DNA from: Sulfuricurvum sp. IAE1
GTDB lineage: Bacteria > Campylobacterota > Campylobacteria > Campylobacterales > Sulfurimonadaceae
Reading direction: 5' to 3'
Length of the DNA stretch: 10,839 bases
NCBI GenBank assembly: GCA_945867285.1
Contig: CAMBHX010000049.1
Coordinates: forward strand, 1-10,839
Shown here: piece by piece, positions 1-5,900 of the stretch
Layout of the letters: the number at the start of each line of letters is the position of its first letter
How positions within the stretch are numbered: position 1 is the stretch's first letter
The notes under the pieces: model-generated
What the model was told of the DNA's origin: nothing
Database searches by the model: none
What the model saw: the letters and a program-made list of their open reading frames with translations, nothing else
Translations under genes and position numbers: made by a program

Positions 1-162
1 AAGAAATTCTTTGCCGTCGAGTCATGGGAAAATAACGAAGCACTTGAAGGACATAAACACACGGAGCATTATGCCTATTACAAATCACACTACGAACCGT
101 TTGTGGAGGATAAATATACGGAAGATTTGGAACTTTTGGATGAAGAAGCATATAGATTTTAA
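1..162 (+). CDS. ABM-domain (antibiotic biosynthesis monooxygenase-like) protein, 3' end only
   Basis: The first reading frame is open from base 1 to a TAA at 160-162 and gives the last 53 residues of a protein whose start lies outside the window. The visible part has the look of the second half of an ABM-fold protein (YgiN/LsrG type): a beta strand FFAVESW, then NNEALEGHK, then a TEHYAYY helix, matching the family pattern of an aromatic strand ending in E-x-W/Y, then A-L-x-x-H, then an H-[FY] helix. ABM proteins are small (about 95-110 residues) ferredoxin-like dimers acting as quinol monooxygenases, or, in LsrG, as the phospho-AI-2 isomerase. The gene converges on lsrK with 84 bp between the two stops, which makes an LsrG-like role worth testing, but a YgiN-like quinol monooxygenase is equally possible. 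The family call rests on a short fragment read by eye. The longer frame starting at base 11 on this strand is not a gene. Confidence 0.6.
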   Translation, partial: KKFFAVESWENNEALEGHKHTEHYAYYKSHYEPFVEDKYTEDLELLDEEAYRF

Positions 163-167
163 CATCC

Positions 168-207
168 ATTTTAACACATCGGAATGTATCCCGATTCGCT
201 ACGCTAA
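168..207 (-). repeat. Palindromic intergenic repeat, copy A
   Basis: On the minus strand this holds GTAGC, one variable base, then ATCGGGA, a 4-base loop and TTCCGAT, followed by a GTTAAAAT stretch. The two arms can form a 7-bp stem in RNA with one G-U pair. On the plus strand the same position would be an A-C mismatch, so the minus strand is the better folding strand. A second copy with a different loop is at 5815-5857. It sits between two convergent genes, where it could help end transcription, but no U-tract follows. Confidence 0.55.
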
Positions 208-246
208 GTTCTCTTCGGCAGAGCACCCACGCATGCAGGCGTACTA

Positions 247-1779
247 TTATACTCCAGGCGCCTTCCACATTGGTTCTAGTGTACCCTCATACACGAGCTC
301 CATCTGTTTGGCGTAGACTTTTATCCATTTTTCTTTGAGTGCTTGATAAGGTTCAAAATTATTGGGGTTTGGGATATAGGTTTTTTCTATTTTCACGATC
401 AGCTTCCCTGCTTCTTCAAAACTAGCATATACACCAGCTCCTACACCACATGCCATAGCTACTCCTAATGCCGTTGCTTCTTTGACAACAGGAACACACA
501 CTTCCAATCCTGTCACATCGGCGAGTATCTGACACCAAAGAGGCCCTTGTGATGCACCACCGGCAAAAGTGATAGATGTTGGTGTTACACCACTGAATTT
601 TTTGATATTATCGAGATTAATGGCGCTCACAATACACGCATTTTCTTCCAACGCTCGAAATAGTGAACCGATATTGTATTTGTCTGCGTCCAAGCCAAGC
701 CCTATAAATGATGGACTTGCGTGTATCCACTCTCCATACTTCATACTATCGCTAAAAATAGGGATAATCCCATACGACCCAACGGGGACATTGGATGCTA
801 ATGCTTCAAGCTCATCATAGCTCTTCCCTTGCGCCAATGTATCACGAAACCAGCGCATCACTAAACCGGTAAAAAATGTAATACCCTCAGCTTGAGACAT
901 TCCCTTCACAACATGAGGATTGACTCGAAGTAACATATCGTCGCAAAGCGTAGTGCTGTTTGGGATATTGACAACCTGCTGCCAAAAGCTTCCTCCCAAA
1001 ACAACAGCATCTCCTAATCTATTCGCACCTAACCCTGCTGTACCTATTTGGACATCTCCACCACCCATTACAACTATGGTGTCACAAATAAGACCCGTTT
1101 CCTGTGAAGCACTATGTGTGACACGTCCTAGAACTTCACCGCTTTCCACTATAGGGACAAATAGATCTTTTAATCCACATTGAGCGAACTGCTCTTTATC
1201 CCAAATGCGATTTTTAAGACTAAATGCTCCAGCAGTTCCTGCATTGGAAGGTTCTGACGCTAACTCTCCGCTAAGTTTAAACAGTATCCAATCGCTTATC
1301 ATACTAAAATATCGGGCTTTTTCATATAAAGAGGGCTGATTGTTCTTAAGCCACAAAAGTCGTGGAGCAGCCGTGAGCGCAAACGTCTGTCCGCTTGATG
1401 CATAAAATTCTTTTTCCATATCAGGATGAGTATTTTTTAGAGCGCTAACTTCATCTCCTGCACGGGAATCAACATTTGCTACACCCCAAAGCTCATTTTT
1501 ATTCTCATCATAGACAATAATTCCCTCACGCATGCTCGAAGCAGAGAGCGCAATTATCTCTTTAGGAGTTATTCCAGCTTTTAAAATAACCTCCTGTATA
1601 CATTGTTTTGTTAATTCCCATCCATGAATAAAATCAAAACCCATAGATCCTTCGACTCCCACAACGTTCAGGTGCGTCCACTCATCTTGAGCAATAGCAA
1701 TCTGTTTACCAAAGGTATCAAATATAACAGCTCGTATGCTCCCTGTACCTGCATCTATAGCTAAAAAATATGCACTCAT
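247..1779 (-). CDS. lsrK: Autoinducer-2 (AI-2) kinase LsrK, FGGY carbohydrate kinase family
   Basis: This is a 510-residue FGGY kinase predicted to phosphorylate AI-2 (dihydroxypentanedione) with ATP in the cytosol. In enteric bacteria phospho-AI-2 is the inducer of the lsr genes and is then broken down by LsrG and LsrF. Visible motifs are DAGTGS at 9-14 (N-terminal ATP-fold phosphate loop), SMREG at 82-86, PSNAGT at 177-182, GGGDVQ at 239-244 with D242 as the likely catalytic base, RALEENA at 375-381, AGGASQG at 406-412, KEATALG at 433-439 and a WKAPG C-terminus. From memory, these blocks and the C-terminus match E. coli LsrK (530 residues) much better than xylulose, glycerol or ribulose kinases. 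The ATG has an AGGA (1789-1792) 9 bases upstream. It lies 90 bp after porB, beyond a terminator-like hairpin, so it may have its own promoter. No lsrACDB, lsrR or luxS is seen here. Confidence 0.87.
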   Translation of the reverse strand: MSAYFLAIDAGTGSIRAVIFDTFGKQIAIAQDEWTHLNVVGVEGSMGFDFIHGWELTKQCIQEVILKAGITPKEIIALSASSMREGIIVYDENKNELWGVANVDSRAGDEVSALKNTHPDMEKEFYASSGQTFALTAAPRLLWLKNNQPSLYEKARYFSMISDWILFKLSGELASEPSNAGTAGAFSLKNRIWDKEQFAQCGLKDLFVPIVESGEVLGRVTHSASQETGLICDTIVVMGGGDVQIGTAGLGANRLGDAVVLGGSFWQQVVNIPNSTTLCDDMLLRVNPHVVKGMSQAEGITFFTGLVMRWFRDTLAQGKSYDELEALASNVPVGSYGIIPIFSDSMKYGEWIHASPSFIGLGLDADKYNIGSLFRALEENACIVSAINLDNIKKFSGVTPTSITFAGGASQGPLWCQILADVTGLEVCVPVVKEATALGVAMACGVGAGVYASFEEAGKLIVKIEKTYIPNPNNFEPYQALKEKWIKVYAKQMELVYEGTLEPMWKAPGV

Positions 1780-1821
1780 TTTGGTTTATCCTGATGATTT
1801 TTTGATTAAATAAAAGATGTT

Positions 1822-1858
1822 AAAAGAGGAGAGATATTCCCCAAAGCAATGGGGAATA
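1822..1858 (-). terminator. Probable terminator of the por operon
   Basis: A perfect 9-bp inverted repeat, TATTCCCCA (1835-1843) and TGGGGAATA (1850-1858), encloses a 6-base loop. It lies 11 bases after the porB stop. On the minus strand it is followed by a pyrimidine-rich tail ending in TTTT (1822-1834). The tail is interrupted by C residues, so termination may be partial and allow some read-through into lsrK. Confidence 0.6.
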
Positions 1859-1869
1859 ATGAAAATGTA

Positions 1870-2826
1870 TTAAACGCGAGCTTCTTCACGACGTTGAAGA
1901 CGTGCCCACTCATTGTCAACACGTACTTGCCACTCATCGATAAGATACTCGTATTGCTTGGTGAACAGGTGTTTGAAACGTCCTTGTGCCCCCAAGTAAT
2001 CACGAACAGGAACAATATTTTTAGGACGATACGTGATGTTAAGTTCTGTACCATTTATGATTTCATACAATGGAAATACCAATGAATCCGTTGCTAAGTC
2101 TGTCATAGCAATGGTATCTTCAGGTGCAAATTTCCACTCAGTTGTACAAGGAGAGATAGCGTTGATAAACACTGGACCCTCTGCTGCAAACCCCTTTTGA
2201 ATTTTTGCTACCATATCTTTCCATTTACTTGGAGAAACTTGCGCAACATAAGGAGCACCATGTGCTGCCATAATTGCTAGCATGTCTTTTTTGTTCTTCT
2301 TTTCACCGTAACTTGTTCGGCCTGCTGGCGCAGTTGTTGTAGAAGATCCAATTGGAGTAGAAGATGAACGTTGTCCACCTGTATTAGCATATACTTCATT
2401 GTCAAGACAGACGTACATCATGTCATGACCACGCTCAAAACAACCAGAAATCCATTGGAATCCAATATCATAAGTTGCACCATCACCACCAAAAGCGACA
2501 AACTTAGGTTTGCGATCTGGTTGCTTTAGACGACCTTTGTTTTTGAGAGCTTTATACATCGCTTCCGCACCAGCAACAGCTGATGATCCATTTTCAAATC
2601 CGATATGGATCCAAGAAGCATCCCATGAAGTATAAGGATAAACAGCAGTACATACCTCTAAACATCCAGTGGAGGCTGCAAGAATCAAATCATCATTAGT
2701 TGCATTAAGAACTTCACGAACAATAATAGAGTGCGCACACCCTGGGCAAAGAAGGTTTGCACCCTCAAAACGATCTGCTGAGGTTGAAAACTCTTTTAGA
2801 TTTTTAATTTTTTTAATTTCTGACAT
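1870..2826 (-). CDS. porB: Pyruvate:ferredoxin oxidoreductase (pyruvate synthase), beta subunit
   Basis: At 318 residues this is the thiamine-diphosphate (TPP) and cluster-binding subunit of the four-subunit POR, which converts pyruvate + CoA to acetyl-CoA + CO2 with reduction of ferredoxin or flavodoxin, or runs in reverse to fix CO2. Four cysteines fit the ligands of the [4Fe-4S] cluster nearest TPP: C27 and C30 (CPGC), C55 (TGC) and C227 (SPC). The TPP/Mg2+ motif begins at GGDG (113-116) and ends near LDNEVYANTGG (141-151). It is preceded by TAAGGAGTAACG: the porA stop overlaps a Shine-Dalgarno, with a 9-bp gap, so translation is coupled to porA. It is the last gene of the por cluster. 2-Oxoglutarate oxidoreductase is the main alternative, but the gene order and the presence of a separate ferredoxin-like delta subunit in second position match por of Helicobacter. 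Confidence 0.93.
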   Translation of the reverse strand: MSEIKKIKNLKEFSTSADRFEGANLLCPGCAHSIIVREVLNATNDDLILAASTGCLEVCTAVYPYTSWDASWIHIGFENGSSAVAGAEAMYKALKNKGRLKQPDRKPKFVAFGGDGATYDIGFQWISGCFERGHDMMYVCLDNEVYANTGGQRSSSTPIGSSTTTAPAGRTSYGEKKNKKDMLAIMAAHGAPYVAQVSPSKWKDMVAKIQKGFAAEGPVFINAISPCTTEWKFAPEDTIAMTDLATDSLVFPLYEIINGTELNITYRPKNIVPVRDYLGAQGRFKHLFTKQYEYLIDEWQVRVDNEWARLQRREEARV

Positions 2827-2835
2827 CGTTACTCC

Positions 2836-4056
2836 TTAAAAAAACGAGAGTTTCGGTCCACGAAGACCGATATATTGTTGTAATGGTGTAGTTGGTTTTC
2901 CAGCATCAGCATTAGCTTTTAAGTCACCATAGATAGTTTTGAGGTGTGCTTTTGTCAAGTCACGACCACCTAATCCATAGATATAGTTTGTTAATACTGC
3001 TTTTGTCTCGGTGTTAAAAAGCGTCCCTGCAATCTCATTATACAATGCACCAACAGTTCCGTGAGGGCTTGAGCGATCCAAGGCGGCTACTGCTTTTACA
3101 TTTTTCAAAACTTCTGCCAACTGTTCAAGTGGCCAAGGACGGAAAACACGGATCCCAACAACACCTGCTTTAAGCCCTGCAGCACGCATTTCATTCATTA
3201 CTTCAACAGCTGTTTCAACAGATGTTCCCAAACAAACAACCGCTACTTCTGCATCTTCCATATTATAAGTCTCGACGAGATTGTATTTGCGACCTGTTAG
3301 TTTTTCAAAATCATCAAACGCAGTTTGAATTTTTGGCAAAACTGCCGTCATCAATGCATGTTGTTGACGTGCTTTATGTTCAAAGTGCCAATCTTCTTCT
3401 GTTTGAACCCCATGAGTAACAGGGTGATCGAGATCGAGCATGTCATTCATCGGCTGAAATTCACCTACAAATGAAAATCCTTGCTCATCCGTCATAGTGT
3501 GAACACCTTGAGCCGTGTGAGAAGTCATAAACCCATCTTGGTGAACCATAGCAGGAAGACGTACATCATGATCCTCAGCTACTTTGAACGCAATAAAATT
3601 CAAATCATACGCATCTTGAGGACAATATGCATCCAACTGAATCCATCCACTGTCACGACCCATGTACATATCAGAATGATCACCATTAACGTTCAACGGT
3701 GCTCCAATAGCACGATTAACAACATTGAGAATAATTGGCAAACGCATTCCTGATGCTGAGTAAAGTGTCTCAACCATCAAAGCAAAACCTTGTGAAGAAG
3801 TTGCAGTTGCAACACGTCCTCCTGCAGCTGATGCACCGATACAACATGACATTGCACCGTGCTCTGATTCAGTCATTACAAACTCGCCATCAACATAGCC
3901 ATTTGCACTAAAATTCCCATAATTTTCAACGATAGGAGTCGAAGGGGTAATCGGGTACGCAGCGACAACGTCTACTTGTACCTGACGAAGCGCCTGGCTA
4001 GCTGCCATATTACCATCCCAAACTTCGATGTCACGTAATTCCATGTTATCAGCCAT
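2836..4056 (-). CDS. porA: Pyruvate:ferredoxin oxidoreductase (pyruvate synthase), alpha subunit
   Basis: This 406-residue subunit carries the pyrimidine-binding half of the TPP site and the transketolase C-terminal-like domain. AYPITPSTP (33-41) is the family signature that contacts substrate, ESEHGA (63-68) contains the glutamate that activates TPP, and TSSQG (86-90) is the conserved loop before the helix leading into the dimer contact. The second domain follows from about residue 250, including the VCLGTS strand and the RPWP turn. Length is usual for the four-subunit POR. Its ATG overlaps the porD stop by one base (TAATG), which points to coupled translation and matched amounts of the two subunits. 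Confidence 0.93.
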   Translation of the reverse strand: MADNMELRDIEVWDGNMAASQALRQVQVDVVAAYPITPSTPIVENYGNFSANGYVDGEFVMTESEHGAMSCCIGASAAGGRVATATSSQGFALMVETLYSASGMRLPIILNVVNRAIGAPLNVNGDHSDMYMGRDSGWIQLDAYCPQDAYDLNFIAFKVAEDHDVRLPAMVHQDGFMTSHTAQGVHTMTDEQGFSFVGEFQPMNDMLDLDHPVTHGVQTEEDWHFEHKARQQHALMTAVLPKIQTAFDDFEKLTGRKYNLVETYNMEDAEVAVVCLGTSVETAVEVMNEMRAAGLKAGVVGIRVFRPWPLEQLAEVLKNVKAVAALDRSSPHGTVGALYNEIAGTLFNTETKAVLTNYIYGLGGRDLTKAHLKTIYGDLKANADAGKPTTPLQQYIGLRGPKLSFF

Positions 4057-4469
4057 TATTCTTCCTCCACTGCAGTATCTTCTTTTTTCTCTTTTTTAGG
4101 CCATTGCTCTAATGCGATATCCTCGTCTTGTTGCTCTGCAAACATCAATAATGACTTAGGGTTTGTAGGACATACTTCAACACAAATACCACACCCTTTA
4201 CAGTGATCAAAGTCGATTCCGACCATTTTTTTGTCTCGTGCAATGATTGACATATCTGGACAATAAATCCAGCAAAACTGACAATCAATACAATAGTCTT
4301 TGTTAAACAAAGGCTTTTCAATACGCCAATCTGCAACACTTGCGGTAAATGAGCTCGATTGTGAGTATGCTCTATCTTCGGGTTGTTTTAGTGCGATATC
4401 TTGTATAGCTCCATCAAAAGTTCGAAGCATTGCTCCAATTTCAAATCCATCCCATCCTGCTTTTTCCAT
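4056..4469 (-). CDS. porD: Pyruvate:ferredoxin oxidoreductase, delta (2x[4Fe-4S] ferredoxin-like) subunit
   Basis: This 137-residue protein has two complete CxxCxxCxxxCP motifs, C60-C63-C66-C70 and C90-C93-C96-C100, each binding one [4Fe-4S] cluster. It passes electrons between the PorB cluster and external ferredoxin or flavodoxin. The first 55 residues form an N-terminal extension typical of PorD in Campylobacterota, and the tail (114-137) is rich in Glu, Asp and Lys, suggesting a flexible charged end. The start is 10 bases after the porC stop, with GGAG directly after that stop (TAAGGAG). Its own stop shares one base with the porA start. Confidence 0.92.
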   Translation of the reverse strand: MEKAGWDGFEIGAMLRTFDGAIQDIALKQPEDRAYSQSSSFTASVADWRIEKPLFNKDYCIDCQFCWIYCPDMSIIARDKKMVGIDFDHCKGCGICVEVCPTNPKSLLMFAEQQDEDIALEQWPKKEKKEDTAVEEE

Positions 4470-4479
4470 ACGCGGCTCC

Positions 4480-5037
4480 TTATTTTACTTCATCATAAGC
4501 GCGTTGAATAGCGATCATGTTAGCGTCAATGATTTTTTGAGGTAGTTTTTTCAAAACACGAATCATACTCTCTTTGAAAAAGTCCATCTCATACATACCC
4601 GAAACCTTCATCAATGCACCAAGCATTGGCGTATTAGGGATCGCTTTTCCGATTGTCTCTTGCGAAATTTTAATACAATCAACGGTGTATACTTTTTTAC
4701 CTTCTAATTTTGGCTGGGATGCTATTAGTTCAGCTGTCGTCATGTGCGTTGTAATGATATAAACGGTATCAGGCTTTTCATTCGCCGTAAAATCAGCAAC
4801 ATAAACCAATGCAGGGTCAATGACCAAAACATAATCGGGTGCCATATATTTTTCATGATTCAAAATTACTTTATCATCAACACGATTATAAGCTGTCATT
4901 GCAGCTCCACGCTTAGCCGAACCATAAAATGCAAACGCCTGAACGTGCTTACCTGTAGTGGATACAACGTCCGCTAAACCTTTTGCACCTGTAACAGCAC
5001 CTTGACCGGCACGACTATGCCATCGAATTTCGAGCAT
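4480..5037 (-). CDS. porC: Pyruvate:ferredoxin oxidoreductase (pyruvate synthase), gamma subunit
   Basis: This 185-residue protein is the gamma domain of POR (also named PorG), which helps form the CoA-binding part of the complex. It begins with the family's glycine-rich turn, here RAGQG at 9-13 (often RGGQG), followed by a Rossmann-like core with AFAFYGSAKRGA near 35-46 and APDYVLVIDPAL near 66-77. It is the first gene of porC-porD-porA-porB and has a strong ribosome site, AGGGAG (5043-5048), 5 bases before the ATG. The 113-bp gap upstream to the HAD gene must hold the promoter. It is AT-rich, with GATAAT (minus, 5113-5118) and TAAAAT as possible -10 boxes, but I could not choose between them. 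Confidence 0.92.
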   Translation of the reverse strand: MLEIRWHSRAGQGAVTGAKGLADVVSTTGKHVQAFAFYGSAKRGAAMTAYNRVDDKVILNHEKYMAPDYVLVIDPALVYVADFTANEKPDTVYIITTHMTTAELIASQPKLEGKKVYTVDCIKISQETIGKAIPNTPMLGALMKVSGMYEMDFFKESMIRVLKKLPQKIIDANMIAIQRAYDEVK

Positions 5038-5150
5038 GGCTTCTCCCTATGATTGTTTTTAGTCTATTAATAAAATGTATTTTAGATTACTTGCTCTTAA
5101 ATGTAGCTTTTCATTATCAACACGTCTAAAAGTGTGGTACTAGTGTTACT

Positions 5151-5795
5151 TTATCCCTCTTTTGCGATGTAGCGTATCGCCTCGAGTGAGTCTTCTAGTA
5201 TAATGAAATTAAATGATGATAATTGTTGAAGATTATGATATCCACTTAGTACCCCAACAGCATTAACACCCGCATTGCGTGAAGCTTCCAAATCTAATGT
5301 AGTATCTCCAATCATCCAGACATTCTCAATTCCTGCATCCATTTGTTTCAAAGCAGTTAAAATTGGTTCAGGATGTGGCTTGGGATTAGTGACGTTTTCA
5401 AATCCAACAAGTACTTCAAAAAAATTCATGACACCAAAATGTTCCAAAAGTTCTCTACTGTAATGCCCTGTTTTAGTCGTTACAATACCTAGTCGTGCAA
5501 AATGCGATGCTTCACGTATTGCATCCACAGCATTAGGCAGCATAAATGTTTTAGCACACGATATTTCTCGGTAATAGAGCTTGTAAGTAGCTACATGTTT
5601 GTCAATGCTCTCATCATTTATCCCAATGGTTGAAAACATAGCTTGTAGTGGATGCCCAATTTGAGCCAAAATCATCTCATCAGTGATGTTATCGATCTCA
5701 TTATGTACACTCAAAGAGTGATAAAAACTCTCTAAAATCGCCTCGGTCGAATCAATCAACGTCCCATCCAAATCAAACAAAATTATTTTTTTCAT
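5151..5795 (-). CDS. HAD-superfamily phosphatase (Gph/PpaX-like)
   Basis: This 214-residue protein has all four HAD motifs: D8-x-D10-G-T (FDLDGTLID, nucleophile and acid/base), T106 in GIVTTKT, K139 in NPKPHPEP, and GDTTLD (163-168) with D164 and D168 for Mg2+. A helical cap domain lies between motifs I and II (about residues 15-90), the C1 type of phosphoglycolate phosphatase (Gph) and pyrophosphatase PpaX. The substrate cannot be read from sequence; phosphoglycolate salvage is a reasonable guess. The frame extends 11 codons upstream to an ATG at 5828. I prefer the ATG at 5795 because it starts directly with MKKIILFDLDGT, as usual for the family, and has GGGA six bases upstream, while the upstream ATG lies inside the palindromic repeat. 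Its neighbours are not functionally linked in an obvious way. Confidence 0.85.
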   Translation of the reverse strand: MKKIILFDLDGTLIDSTEAILESFYHSLSVHNEIDNITDEMILAQIGHPLQAMFSTIGINDESIDKHVATYKLYYREISCAKTFMLPNAVDAIREASHFARLGIVTTKTGHYSRELLEHFGVMNFFEVLVGFENVTNPKPHPEPILTALKQMDAGIENVWMIGDTTLDLEASRNAGVNAVGVLSGYHNLQQLSSFNFIILEDSLEAIRYIAKEG

Positions 5796-5801
5796 TTCTT
5801 T

Positions 5802-5805
5802 TCCC
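5802..5805 (-). promoter_or_regulatory. Ribosome binding site deciding the HAD start
   Basis: GGGA lies 6 bases before the ATG at 5795. The alternative in-frame ATG at 5828 has no purine-rich site at a suitable distance. Confidence 0.55.
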
Positions 5806-5814
5806 ATTACGATT

Positions 5815-5857
5815 ATTTTAAACGCCATCGGAACTCGTCCCGATTAGCTACATTAAC
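5815..5857 (-). repeat. Palindromic intergenic repeat, copy B
   Basis: On the minus strand this has the same layout as the copy at 168-207: TTA, two variable bases, GTAGC, one variable base, an A, then ATCGGGA, a loop (CGAG here, TACA in the other copy) and TTCCGAT, then a GTTTAAAAT tract. From TTA to the end of the second arm plus one G, 24 of 31 positions match, and all four loop bases differ while both arms are conserved. It lies just upstream of the HAD gene. Confidence 0.55.
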
Positions 5858-5870
5858 ACTAGGTTTTTTA

Positions 5871-5900
5871 GGGCTGTGAGCCCAAATCGCTTGCGATTTT
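5871..5900. repeat. Two adjacent hairpins after the substrate-binding-protein gene
   Basis: GGGCT-GTG-AGCCC (5871-5883) is a perfect 5-bp stem. It is directly followed by AAATCG-CTTG-CGATTT (5884-5899), a perfect 6-bp stem whose end overlaps the TAA stop of the substrate-binding-protein gene. On the minus strand no U-tract follows, so this is not a standard intrinsic terminator for that gene. On the plus strand a T-rich tail does follow (5896-5908), but no plus-strand gene ends here. It may belong to the same intergenic element as the repeat at 5815-5857. Confidence 0.45.

Noticed and set aside
203..246. Small inverted repeats (CTCT/AGAG, CGC/GCG, GCATGC) between the convergent gene ends
   Set aside because: The stems are 3-4 bp with no T-rich tail on either strand; expected by chance.
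11..316. Plus-strand open frame of 101 codons covering the left edge
   Set aside because: It runs through the repeat and the end of lsrK in a different frame from the ABM-like gene, has no recognisable domain and its composition is unlike the real genes.
4480..5037. Could the four-gene cluster be 2-oxoglutarate:ferredoxin oxidoreductase rather than pyruvate?
   Set aside because: The order gamma-delta-alpha-beta matches por of Helicobacter, while oor there is delta-alpha-beta-gamma. Sequence reading alone cannot fully exclude another 2-oxoacid.
5101..5150. Possible terminator of the HAD gene
   Set aside because: Only 4-bp stems could be made with long loops and no U-tract; not strong enough to list.
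5163..5185. Partial match to the palindromic repeat (TGTAGC..ATCG...CGAGT, plus strand)
   Set aside because: It lies in coding sequence at the end of the HAD gene, lacks the second arm, and the matching bases are explained by the local codons.
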